NCBI GenBank assembly: GCA_964195715.1
Contig: CAXMRU010000268.1
Coordinates: forward strand, 1-12,835
Source: Benthicola sp964195715
GTDB taxonomy: Bacteria > Gemmatimonadota > Gemmatimonadetes > Palauibacterales > Palauibacteraceae
Reading direction: 5' to 3'
DNA: 12,835 nt
The notes under the pieces were generated by a model that did no database searches, was not told the origin of the DNA, and was given only the letters and a program-made list of their open reading frames with translations. Position numbers and translations under genes: made by a program. Positions 1-6,679 of the stretch are shown in pieces (position 1 is the first letter of the stretch; every line of letters begins with the position of its first letter).

Positions 1-755
1 CGCGGACCTCCCCCCGGGCCCGCGTTCCCTCGACCCGACAGCTTGAGATAGTCGTCTGAGGAAACACCGGCGGGGATCTCGAGCTTGACCGTCCGATCCG
101 AGCGGACGCGGCCACCACCTGAACACTCGGAGCAGGGATCGAGGATGCGCTCACCAACACCACCGCAATCGGGACAGGGACGGACGCTCACGAACTGGCC
201 GAGCATGGACCGTTGCACCTGCCGCACCTCCCCCGCGCCGTTGCATGTGCCGCAACGCTCGGGAGCGGTACCGGGTTCGGCGCCCGACCCTCCACACCGG
301 GAGCACGAGTCGAGCACCTTGATCTTCACGCTGCGCTCGGCCCCGCGCGCTGCTTCTTCGAGTGAGATCTTGAGCCGCAGCTTCAGGTCTCCCCCCCGGC
401 GCGGGCCTCTCGACCGGGACGCCCGCCCACCGAAGATGTCGCCGAAGCCCATGCCGCCGAACTCGCGCATGAAGACCTCGAAGGCATCCGCAAAGTCGAA
501 TCCCCCGAAGTCGCCGGTCGGCCCTCCGCCCATCCCCCGCTTGACACCCGCTTCACCGTAGCGGTCGTAAAGCTGCCGCTGCTCTGGATCGCGGAGCACT
601 TCGTACGCCTCTGTGACCCGCTTGAAGTTCTCCTCGGCATCGGAAGAATCGTTCCGATCCGGGTGGTACTGCATCGCCAGCTTGCGATAGGCCTTCTTTA
701 CCGTCTCGCCGTCAGCGTCACGCGAGACGCCCAGTCGTTCGTAATAGTCCGCCAT
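1..755 (-). CDS. dnaJ: Chaperone protein DnaJ (Hsp40), 3' end cut by window edge
   Basis: DnaJ is the cytoplasmic co-chaperone that delivers unfolded clients to DnaK and stimulates its ATPase. My translation from ATG 755 runs without a stop to the left edge and gives about 251 residues of the usual 370-380. The J domain (residues 1-70) carries the HPD motif at 31-33. A Gly/Phe-rich linker (about 74-110) follows, and then the zinc-binding domain with four CxxCxGxG repeats: CSRCGGSG (151-158), CGTCNGAG (168-175), CPDCGGVG (194-201) and CSECSGGG (208-215). The start of C-terminal substrate domain I is also present. All eight zinc cysteines are intact, so this is a type I (DnaJ/DjlA-class A) protein rather than CbpA. 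An AAGG Shine-Dalgarno lies 5 nt before the ATG. The gene is 73 nt downstream of hrcA on the same strand, which fits heat-shock co-regulation. No grpE or dnaK lies between hrcA and dnaJ. Confidence 0.97.
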   Translation of the reverse strand, partial: MADYYERLGVSRDADGETVKKAYRKLAMQYHPDRNDSSDAEENFKRVTEAYEVLRDPEQRQLYDRYGEAGVKRGMGGGPTGDFGGFDFADAFEVFMREFGGMGFGDIFGGRASRSRGPRRGGDLKLRLKISLEEAARGAERSVKIKVLDSCSRCGGSGAEPGTAPERCGTCNGAGEVRQVQRSMLGQFVSVRPCPDCGGVGERILDPCSECSGGGRVRSDRTVKLEIPAGVSSDDYLKLSGRGNAGPGGGP

Positions 756-828
756 TCATGCCTTCGGGTAAACGGTTGCGCACCGCACCACATGGGGAGC
801 GTCGAGCCTCCGACGGGTCAGTGTTCTG

Positions 829-1878
829 TCAGTGCGCGACCAGGTTCGAGACCAGCGACGACGTGCATTCAACCACAGCCAGGATCTTCTCGTACGGCAT
901 CCGAGTCGGACCGATCACACCCACCACGCCTTGCACCTGGTCCACCTGATACGTAGCCGTGATGATCGTCAGACCCGACAGCTCGGGGACTTCGTGCTCC
1001 GCGCCGATCGTGATGTGAGATGCGCCGGATGTCGCACGACCATCCAGGACGGAAGCCAGGAGATCCCTGTGCTCCGTCAGCTCCATCAAAGCCTTCAGCC
1101 TGGCTCTGGAATGGAACTCCGGTTGACTGGCCAGCAGCGACGCGCTCCCGAGGTGAATGTCCTCAGCATCGATCATCCACTCGAAGATCTCCGGTCCGGA
1201 CTCGACGAAGATATTGACGAACTCCTCGGCCGTTGGATCCGCTACCTGGATGTCCCTCAGTCTCTCGGTCAGCGTGCCGTGGATCTCCCGCAGGCTGGAT
1301 CCCGCCAGGCGCTCGTTCATCGCCCGACCAATTGCCGCGAGGGTCTCGCCGGGCAGCGCCGCCGGCAGATCCACGTAGACGGTTCGCACGACGCCTGATC
1401 CGAGTGTGAGGACCATTAGCGCCTTGGCCGAGTCGATCGGCATGAAGTCGAGCTTGAGGAGAACCGCTTCAGCGAGAATCGGTCCGACGGACAGCCCGAG
1501 TTCGCCCGTGAGCAGGCCGAGCACTCGCGCGGCCCGCTGAACCACCGCCTCCAGCTCGGAGACCGCGGGCAGCCCCGCGAGTTCTTTTTCGATGCGGGCC
1601 CGCTGACGCGTCGAGATGTCCCTCCGCCCCATCAGGCTGTCCACGTAGTAACGATATGCAAGGTCGGTCGGCATCCGACCGGCCGACGTGTGAGGGTGCG
1701 TCAAGAAGCCCTTGCTCTCGAGATCGGCCATCGTATTGCGGACGGTGGCCGCAGAGATGTCCAGGTCGTATCGCTGGACGATGCGCCGGGAGCCCGTCGG
1801 CTCCGCCGTCTCGATGTACGCCTCGACCACCGCCTGAAGGATCGTGCGCTCACGTTCTGTCAGTTTTTCGAAACCCAT
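829..1878 (-). CDS. hrcA: Heat-inducible transcription repressor HrcA
   Basis: HrcA represses groE and dnaK-type operons by binding the CIRCE inverted repeat; GroEL is needed to keep it active. This copy has 349 residues, the normal family length. The N-terminal winged helix covers about residues 1-75, with the recognition region around GSRRIVQRYDLDISAATVRN (29-48) and the family signature PHTSAGRMPT (62-71). The C-terminal dimerisation/GAF-like region ends with the typical VIGPTRMPYEKI segment. I chose ATG 1878 because homologues begin at this point (MGFEKLTERE) and because no other start codon lies close by in frame. The open frame continues upstream only as a shadow of hemW. The gene overlaps the hemW 3' end by 29 nt, so its translation is probably coupled to hemW. 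Its own Shine-Dalgarno is weak. dnaJ follows. I saw no CIRCE element in the adjacent spacers. Confidence 0.96.
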   Translation of the reverse strand: MGFEKLTERERTILQAVVEAYIETAEPTGSRRIVQRYDLDISAATVRNTMADLESKGFLTHPHTSAGRMPTDLAYRYYVDSLMGRRDISTRQRARIEKELAGLPAVSELEAVVQRAARVLGLLTGELGLSVGPILAEAVLLKLDFMPIDSAKALMVLTLGSGVVRTVYVDLPAALPGETLAAIGRAMNERLAGSSLREIHGTLTERLRDIQVADPTAEEFVNIFVESGPEIFEWMIDAEDIHLGSASLLASQPEFHSRARLKALMELTEHRDLLASVLDGRATSGASHITIGAEHEVPELSGLTIITATYQVDQVQGVVGVIGPTRMPYEKILAVVECTSSLVSNLVAH

Positions 1879-3082
1879 CGCCGTCTCTCGACCCCGTGTC
1901 GTGCCGTTCCTCCTGCATTCTCGCTCCCAGCGCAGCGACCAGTTCGTCCATGCGCAGCCAGCCGGAAACTGAAAAACGTACGCTGTCCCCGGCCTGGACG
2001 ACCCAACCAGCATCTCTCCACGCCTCCAGCAGATCTCCAGCCGAAGTCCAGACTCTCTGCCAGAGAGGATCCGTGGTCAAGAGCCCACGGTTCGTACGAA
2101 AGGCGAGCCAGAGCCGCTCCATCCGGATCTCGCCCGCCCCCATCACCTCATAATCCTCGCGAGCACTCGCGCCGTCCTTCAAGGCCCTCCGATACGCCTC
2201 CCAGCGGAAGACGTTCCACAGACGCACACCACCCATGTAGCTGTGTGCCGACGGGCCGAGGCCAAGATAAGAGGAACCGTCCCAGTTATGCCAGTTGTGC
2301 CGGCACTCGTGCCCTGGCTGCGCGAAACTGGAAACCTCGTACTGAACGTATCCCGCCTCATCGAGGGCCTCCACCGCGGAAAGGTACTCCTCCGCGTAGC
2401 GCTCTCCGTCGACCATCCGGACGTCGCCGGACTCCACCCGGCGACCCAAGGAGGTGCGTGGCTCGGCGGTAAGTCCATAGGCGCTTACGTGGGTAACCCC
2501 CGCTTCACGGACCGAGCCGATTTCAGCCTGCCAGTCACGGGAGACAGATTCGGGCAGTCCAAAGATCAGATCGGCGTTGATGTTCTCGAATCCGGCCGAG
2601 CGGCCGACTGCCAGGGCGCGTCGGGCGCCAGAGGCATCGTGGAGGCGGCCGAGCCACAGCAGGACATCGTCATCGAACGATTGCACGCCGACGCTCAGAC
2701 GGGTCACTCCGGTCTCCCGCCAGGCTTCCGCTACGGCTCGGCTCAGCGATGCTGGGTTGGACTCGGCCGTCCACTCCACGCCGGCGGGATCCCACCGGAA
2801 TCGCTTCTTCAGGACGTCCGCGAGCCTGCCCATCTCACTCCCGAGCAGTGACGGCGTGCCTCCACCGATGAATACGGTCTCGATTTCCGTCGGCGTGTCC
2901 CAGCCCGTGAGACGGAACCAACCGTCCAGGTCGAGATGCAGGCACTCGAGCCACTCCTCGAGCGCCGGCGCTCCGGTTCGGTGGACGGAGAAGTCACAGT
3001 AGTGGCAGCGGTGCACGCAGAACGGAAAGTGGACGTACAGACTTCGAGGTGGCTCGACTCCGTGGACCGGAGGCGTTGTCAC
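1850..3082 (-). CDS. hemW: Radical SAM haem chaperone-like protein HemW
   Basis: HemW proteins are radical SAM enzymes related to coproporphyrinogen dehydrogenase HemN. They bind haem and are thought to insert it into respiratory proteins, and they should not be annotated as HemN. The 410-residue product has the SAM-binding 4Fe-4S motif CX3CX2C at C22, C26 and C29 (FCVHRCHYCDF). It then shows GGGTPS (73-78), ESNP (107-110), GVQSF (132-136) and DLIFGLP (171-177). The extra fourth cysteine of true HemN (CxC) is absent, as expected for HemW. The haem-ligand region normally written HNxxYW reads HNWHNW (262-267), so Tyr is replaced by Asn. I chose GTG 3082 because it overlaps the dprA stop as GTGA and lies shortly before the conserved LYVHFPFC segment. 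The longer frame from 3262 is dprA shadow. The C-terminal coding sequence overlaps the start of hrcA. Confidence 0.94.
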   Translation of the reverse strand: MTTPPVHGVEPPRSLYVHFPFCVHRCHYCDFSVHRTGAPALEEWLECLHLDLDGWFRLTGWDTPTEIETVFIGGGTPSLLGSEMGRLADVLKKRFRWDPAGVEWTAESNPASLSRAVAEAWRETGVTRLSVGVQSFDDDVLLWLGRLHDASGARRALAVGRSAGFENINADLIFGLPESVSRDWQAEIGSVREAGVTHVSAYGLTAEPRTSLGRRVESGDVRMVDGERYAEEYLSAVEALDEAGYVQYEVSSFAQPGHECRHNWHNWDGSSYLGLGPSAHSYMGGVRLWNVFRWEAYRRALKDGASAREDYEVMGAGEIRMERLWLAFRTNRGLLTTDPLWQRVWTSAGDLLEAWRDAGWVVQAGDSVRFSVSGWLRMDELVAALGARMQEERHDTGSRDGDGFRKTDRT

Positions 3083-3981
3083 GAAGGTCTCACGAGCTCG
3101 AAGCGGTGACCGGGAAGAGAGCGCACGACACCGCCGAGCTCCAGTCGGCTGAGGGTAGCCAGCGTCTCGGAGACATCGAGCCCGACGGCTGTCGCCAGGT
3201 CGTGCAGCGGGGCCGGCCCATCGGCCAACTCCCGCCGAAGTCTGCCAGCGGGTCTTCCGCACGCGTTCTCCAACGGGTCGCCCACATCGAATAGCGACCG
3301 CTGCGCCTCGCCGGGCGTACAGCCAGCCGATTCCCCTAGCTGCCGCAATACATCGGCGGCGGACTCGGCGACTCCGGCGCCGGCACGGAGAAGCTCGTGC
3401 ACTCCGCGCGATACGGCCTGGTCGACGGGGCCGGGAACGGCGAGGACTTCCCTGCCAAGCTCCAGGGCCAGATCGGCCGTGATGAGGGCGCCGCTCCGCT
3501 CTCCTGCCTGCGCCACAACCACGGCGCTCGACAGCGCCGCGATAATCCGATTTCGCTCAGGGAAGTGATACTTCTGCGGGAAAGAATCGGGCTCGTACTC
3601 GCTCAGCAGCAGACCCCGACGGCCGATCGCACCGTACAGATCCCGGTTGCTCGCCGGATAGACACGGTTGATCCCGCATCCGAGAACGCCGATCGTGTCA
3701 CCGCCCGCCGCCAGTGCCCCCCGGTGCGCAGCCGCGTCGATACCGCCCGCCAATCCGCTGACTATCACCCAACCGGCCGAGGCGAGATCAAAAGCCAGGT
3801 CGTGGGCCACCCGCCGGCCGTACTCGGTCGCCCGACGGGTTCCCACGATTCCGACCATGCGCTCCGACGGGAGTCGCAACGGTCCGCGCGCCCACAGGGC
3901 CGCGGGCGGCTCGTGCAGGTGGAGCAGTCGATCCGGGTACTCGGCCGAGCCCCGCCGAACCCGTCGCGCTATGGCCTCCAC
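3079..3981 (-). CDS. dprA: DNA processing protein DprA (Smf), short form without N-terminal SAM domain
   Basis: DprA binds incoming single-stranded DNA during natural transformation and loads RecA onto it; it is also widespread in non-competent bacteria. The 300-residue protein has the Rossmann-like core with GTRRATEYG (47-55), SGLAGGID (75-82), CGINRVYP (102-109), FPERNRIIAALS (140-151) and SGALITA (163-169), then VPGPVDQ. A C-terminal winged helix (about 235-300, DprA WH/DML1 type) precedes the stop. Most DprA proteins carry an N-terminal SAM-like domain of 60-80 residues. Here the open frame upstream only mirrors obgE, so that domain appears to be missing. GTG 3981 is the best start: it lies 13 nt inside the obgE end, just before the conserved YPDRL segment, with a GGAGGA sequence that sits unusually close. 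The first ATG (residue 42) would cut into the core. The stop overlaps the hemW GTG by 4 nt. The start is less certain than the gene. Confidence 0.93.
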   Translation of the reverse strand: MEAIARRVRRGSAEYPDRLLHLHEPPAALWARGPLRLPSERMVGIVGTRRATEYGRRVAHDLAFDLASAGWVIVSGLAGGIDAAAHRGALAAGGDTIGVLGCGINRVYPASNRDLYGAIGRRGLLLSEYEPDSFPQKYHFPERNRIIAALSSAVVVAQAGERSGALITADLALELGREVLAVPGPVDQAVSRGVHELLRAGAGVAESAADVLRQLGESAGCTPGEAQRSLFDVGDPLENACGRPAGRLRRELADGPAPLHDLATAVGLDVSETLATLSRLELGGVVRSLPGHRFELVRPS

Positions 3982-5009
3982 TCCTCCAGCTCTGGAAAGA
4001 GGTCCGGTGCTTCGGCGCGCTCCTTCACCTTCTCCTCGGTGACCCTGGCCCACAGTCCCTCCAGGAAGGCGGGCAAGCCCTCCCCCGTAACCGACGAGAT
4101 GACGAAGAAACCCCACGCCTCGGGGGCATCCAGATCCCAGTCCCGATCATCTGAGGTCAGGAGGTCTGCTTTCGTCATCACGAGACAGTGTGGGATGTGC
4201 TCCAGCGCCACGTCGTGAGAAAGGAGCTCGTGACGCAACTGCTCGTACGTCGCCTGCGCATCCTCGGCGTCGGCCGGCACCATCAGGACGAGGGTTCGCG
4301 TACGTTCGATGTGGCGGAGGAATTGCGTTCCGAGCCCCTTGCCCTGCGCAGCACCTTCGATGATCCCCGGGATGTCAGCTATCACCATGGACCGACCATC
4401 GCTCAGTCCCACGACGCCCAGGTTCGGCTCGAGCGTTGTGAAGGGATAGTCGGCAATCTTGGGTCTCGCGGCAGAAACGGCTGCGAGAAACGTGCTCTTC
4501 CCGGCGTTCGGCTCACCGACCAGTCCGACATCCGCGATGAGCTTGAGCTCGAGCTCGATCCGTCTTTCCTCTCCCCATTCGCCAGGCTCCCACTCCCGGG
4601 GAGTCTGGTGAGTCGACGTCGCGTACGAAGCATTGCCGCGCCCTCCGCGCCCCCCGCGCGCCACGACGAGCCGATCTCCGGCCTGCAGGAGCTCCCCCAG
4701 GCGCTCACCCGTATCCGCATCGCGCAGCACGGTACCGAGCGGAACCGGCAGCCGGAGCTTCTCGCCGTCCGCACCCGTCTTGTTGCTTCCCTCGCCGTGT
4801 CCGGCCCGGCCGGCTGCGTAGTGCTCCCGGTAACGGAAGTCGAGCAGCGTGGACAGCTGTGGGTCCGCCTCCAGGACCACATCGCCTCCACGCCCACCGT
4901 TGCCGCCCGCGGGCCCGCCGCGTGGCACGCCCTTCTCGCGCCGGAACGCGACCGCCCCGGCGCCTCCGGCTCCACCCTTGACTCTGATTCGCGCGAAATC
5001 GATGAACAT
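3969..5009 (-). CDS. obgE: GTPase ObgE/CgtA
   Basis: Obg is an essential, slowly hydrolysing GTPase that binds the 50S ribosomal subunit and links ribosome assembly to growth and stringent control. The 346-residue protein has the glycine-rich Obg fold at residues 1-158, including REKGVPRGGPAGGNGGRGGD (24-43) and ARGGRGGRGN (117-126). The G domain has G1 GEPNAGKST (165-173), the switch I segment YPFTT (188-192), G3 DIPG (212-215), G4 TKAD (279-282) and G5 SSV (305-307). Two positions differ from the commonest forms: Glu in GEPNAGKST where Phe is usual, and Thr in TKAD where Asn is usual; I expect the protein still to be active. The short C-terminal OCT domain of some Obg proteins is absent. 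ATG 5009 matches the normal MFIDFARIRVKGG start, 9 nt after the upstream stop. The 3' end overlaps the dprA start. Confidence 0.97.
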   Translation of the reverse strand: MFIDFARIRVKGGAGGAGAVAFRREKGVPRGGPAGGNGGRGGDVVLEADPQLSTLLDFRYREHYAAGRAGHGEGSNKTGADGEKLRLPVPLGTVLRDADTGERLGELLQAGDRLVVARGGRGGRGNASYATSTHQTPREWEPGEWGEERRIELELKLIADVGLVGEPNAGKSTFLAAVSAARPKIADYPFTTLEPNLGVVGLSDGRSMVIADIPGIIEGAAQGKGLGTQFLRHIERTRTLVLMVPADAEDAQATYEQLRHELLSHDVALEHIPHCLVMTKADLLTSDDRDWDLDAPEAWGFFVISSVTGEGLPAFLEGLWARVTEEKVKERAEAPDLFPELEEWRP

Positions 5010-5018
5010 CCGCCTCGC

Positions 5019-5651
5019 CTACCTCTGCTCCAGCACGTGTTGAGATCGGTCCCGGACCCTTCGCCACAGGGCCCGTGCGCGGTCGCGCCATTCCTCGTCC
5101 CCCGTCGTGGCGATTCCCTCCTCCAACGCATGCTCCACGGCCGAGGGAGAGCACCCGACATGCAATGCCCCTCTCAGGTGAGAGTGCAGCTGTGGCTCCC
5201 ACCCGGTAGCCGCAAGAAGTGCGACGATGCACAACTCGCGAGTCGCGAGATCGAGCCCGTCCCGGCTAAGCACCTTTCCGTAACCTTCACGGATCATCCA
5301 ATCGTCCATGGCCGGGTGGACGCGCCGCACGTTCCCGCGGAGCTTCTCGTACGCACGCCCGTAGACCTCACGGCACACGACCTCTCCCCTCTCTCCCCAC
5401 TCTGCCAGATCCGAGGCGTCGGCCATCGGCTCCGGCATCGGCCGCGTGCCGGTCAGGTGCCGCCAATCGGCGAGCGCCGTCAGAGCCGCCGGAAACCCGA
5501 GGAACAGGTAGCTCTGCAGAAGACTCTCCTCCACAGCCGTCGGCGGCGCGTCATCGATAGCCGACCGCAGGGCTTCGATCCACCTTGCGCGCTCGCCTGC
5601 TGCGAGGGCGGCGGACATTCGCACCAGGGCACGTCGCCCATTCTCGGACAT
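5019..5651 (-). CDS. Carboxymuconolactone decarboxylase-family protein (AhpD-like fold), function unknown
   Basis: This 210-residue all-helical protein looks like two halves related to the carboxymuconolactone decarboxylase/AhpD fold. The N-terminal half contains AVEESLLQSYLFLGFPAAL (39-57). The second half contains the typical segment LSRDGLDLATRELCIVALLA (128-147), followed by QLHSHLRGAL (154-163) and HVGCSPSAVEHAL (164-176). The AhpD catalytic CxxC is not present: aligned back from His158, the two cysteine positions are Trp and Gln, so alkylhydroperoxidase activity is unlikely. No membrane segment or signal peptide is seen. ATG 5651 directly follows the asparaginase TGA with no gap, and the stop is 9 nt before obgE, so the gene is embedded in a co-transcribed string. 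The fold assignment is recognition by pattern. The substrate cannot be told from sequence, and the position next to obgE may be only operon packing. Confidence 0.85.
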   Translation of the reverse strand: MSENGRRALVRMSAALAAGERARWIEALRSAIDDAPPTAVEESLLQSYLFLGFPAALTALADWRHLTGTRPMPEPMADASDLAEWGERGEVVCREVYGRAYEKLRGNVRRVHPAMDDWMIREGYGKVLSRDGLDLATRELCIVALLAATGWEPQLHSHLRGALHVGCSPSAVEHALEEGIATTGDEEWRDRARALWRRVRDRSQHVLEQR

Positions 5652-6665
5652 TCAGTTTTCATCCCCGTTCATGTCCGCCCTCCTCGCCGTGATGATGCCG
5701 ACGCGCTCGCCCAGAGTGTTGTCGATCGACACCTCACGTATCTCCTGGAGGGCCTGGCGCTCCTCCCCGTGCAGTACTCCGGCCGTCTCCATCAGCTCGA
5801 CGATAGCGGGCCCCACCGCCCGGATGGCGCCGTCCTCGACCTTCACCGCCAACCCCCAGTCGTCATCGACAGCGGCCACGCAAATGACCCCTTCGGCACC
5901 TTCCTTGGCGAGCAGCCTACCACCAGTCGCCTGCATGATCCGGAGAGGAACGCGGCCCGGCGACGAAGTAAGCTCGGGATAGGTCGTCATCGCACTGACA
6001 ACGGCGTGTGCTGCCGCATTGCCTCCTCGCGCCTGCCGCACCAGCCTCGAATACGCGCGTGCCATCTCGTGCAGCGGCATTCGAGGGGTCGGAACACCGC
6101 ATCCGTCCAGCGCCCAATGATGCTCCTGCGGCTCATGATCCATCCAAGCGCCCAGGCACTGCTGAATCCGTTGCTGCACCGGATGATCCAGACGCTCGTA
6201 TCCTTCGACCGGCCAGCCGTGGTACTTCGCCAGGGCGAGCATTCCGACGTGTTTCCCCGAGCAGTTGTTATGCAAACGGCCCGGCAGGCGACCGGCGCAG
6301 CCGAGGACCTGGGCCGCGTCCCGGTCGAATGGAGGATGCGGCCCGCAATGAAGGTGGTCCTCGTTCAATCCGATGCGACGGAGCATCGCGGCGACCCGCT
6401 CGGTATGCTCTCTCATTCCACCGTGCGAAGCGCAAATGAGAGCGATCTCCTCGGACCCGAAGGCGTAGGCATCCGCCACTCCGTCCTCCAGGATCGGGAT
6501 CGCCTGAAAGGGCTTCATCGCCGAACGCCAATACGTCAGGATTTCCGGATCCCCGACGCACAGCTCCTCTCGTCCCGCCGCGCTGCACACAACTCCCTGC
6601 ACATGATGTGTGGATTCCACGGCGCGGCCGCGGCTCACGTCTACAACGAGGTTGACGGGTTTCAG
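5652..6665 (-). CDS. L-asparaginase, thermolabile zinc type (Rhizobium etli ReAV-like, class 3), probable CTG start
   Basis: The predicted reaction is hydrolysis of L-asparagine to aspartate and ammonia in the cytoplasm. The family is the asparaginase II/ReAV type, unrelated to E. coli AnsA/AnsB. Counting from the chosen start (337 residues), I see RSAMKPFQA with Ser48 and Lys51, ASHGG with Ser80, HNNCSGKHVGML with Cys135 and Lys138, and DGCGVPTP with Asp187 and Cys189. These fall on the residue numbers I recall for the catalytic and zinc-binding residues of ReAV. The open frame continues upstream to GTG 6731 and TTG 6689, but both lie inside the rhodanese gene. CTG 6665 has a canonical AGGAGGG six nucleotides upstream and begins just before the conserved NLVVDV strand. 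GTG 6638 is another option. The stop TGA abuts the next gene's ATG. No signal peptide is present. The family call is firm; the start codon is the uncertain part. Confidence 0.93.
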   Translation of the reverse strand: MKPVNLVVDVSRGRAVESTHHVQGVVCSAAGREELCVGDPEILTYWRSAMKPFQAIPILEDGVADAYAFGSEEIALICASHGGMREHTERVAAMLRRIGLNEDHLHCGPHPPFDRDAAQVLGCAGRLPGRLHNNCSGKHVGMLALAKYHGWPVEGYERLDHPVQQRIQQCLGAWMDHEPQEHHWALDGCGVPTPRMPLHEMARAYSRLVRQARGGNAAAHAVVSAMTTYPELTSSPGRVPLRIMQATGGRLLAKEGAEGVICVAAVDDDWGLAVKVEDGAIRAVGPAIVELMETAGVLHGEERQALQEIREVSIDNTLGERVGIITARRADMNGDEN

Positions 6666-6671
6666 GGTAGA

Positions 6672-6678
6672 CCCTCCT
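6672..6678 (-). promoter_or_regulatory. Shine-Dalgarno AGGAGGG that decides the asparaginase start
   Basis: On the minus strand AGGAGGG lies at 6678-6672, immediately after the rhodanese TGA (6682-6680). It is six nucleotides before a CTG codon at 6665, which is in frame with the asparaginase. No ATG, GTG or TTG sits at a useful distance from it. The placement suggests either a true CTG start or re-initiation by ribosomes finishing the rhodanese gene. Confidence 0.6.
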
Positions 6679-6679
6679 G

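Noticed and set aside
756..828. Possible CIRCE operator in the hrcA-dnaJ spacer
   Set aside because: No TTAGCACTC/GAGTGCTAA-type repeat is present. Only a 5-bp CGTCG/CGACG stem (800-804 and 811-815) is seen, too short to call.
829..2013. Longer HrcA starting upstream of ATG 1878
   Set aside because: The extra N-terminal residues are encoded antiparallel to nothing known, overlap hemW out of frame, and do not resemble any HrcA N-terminus.
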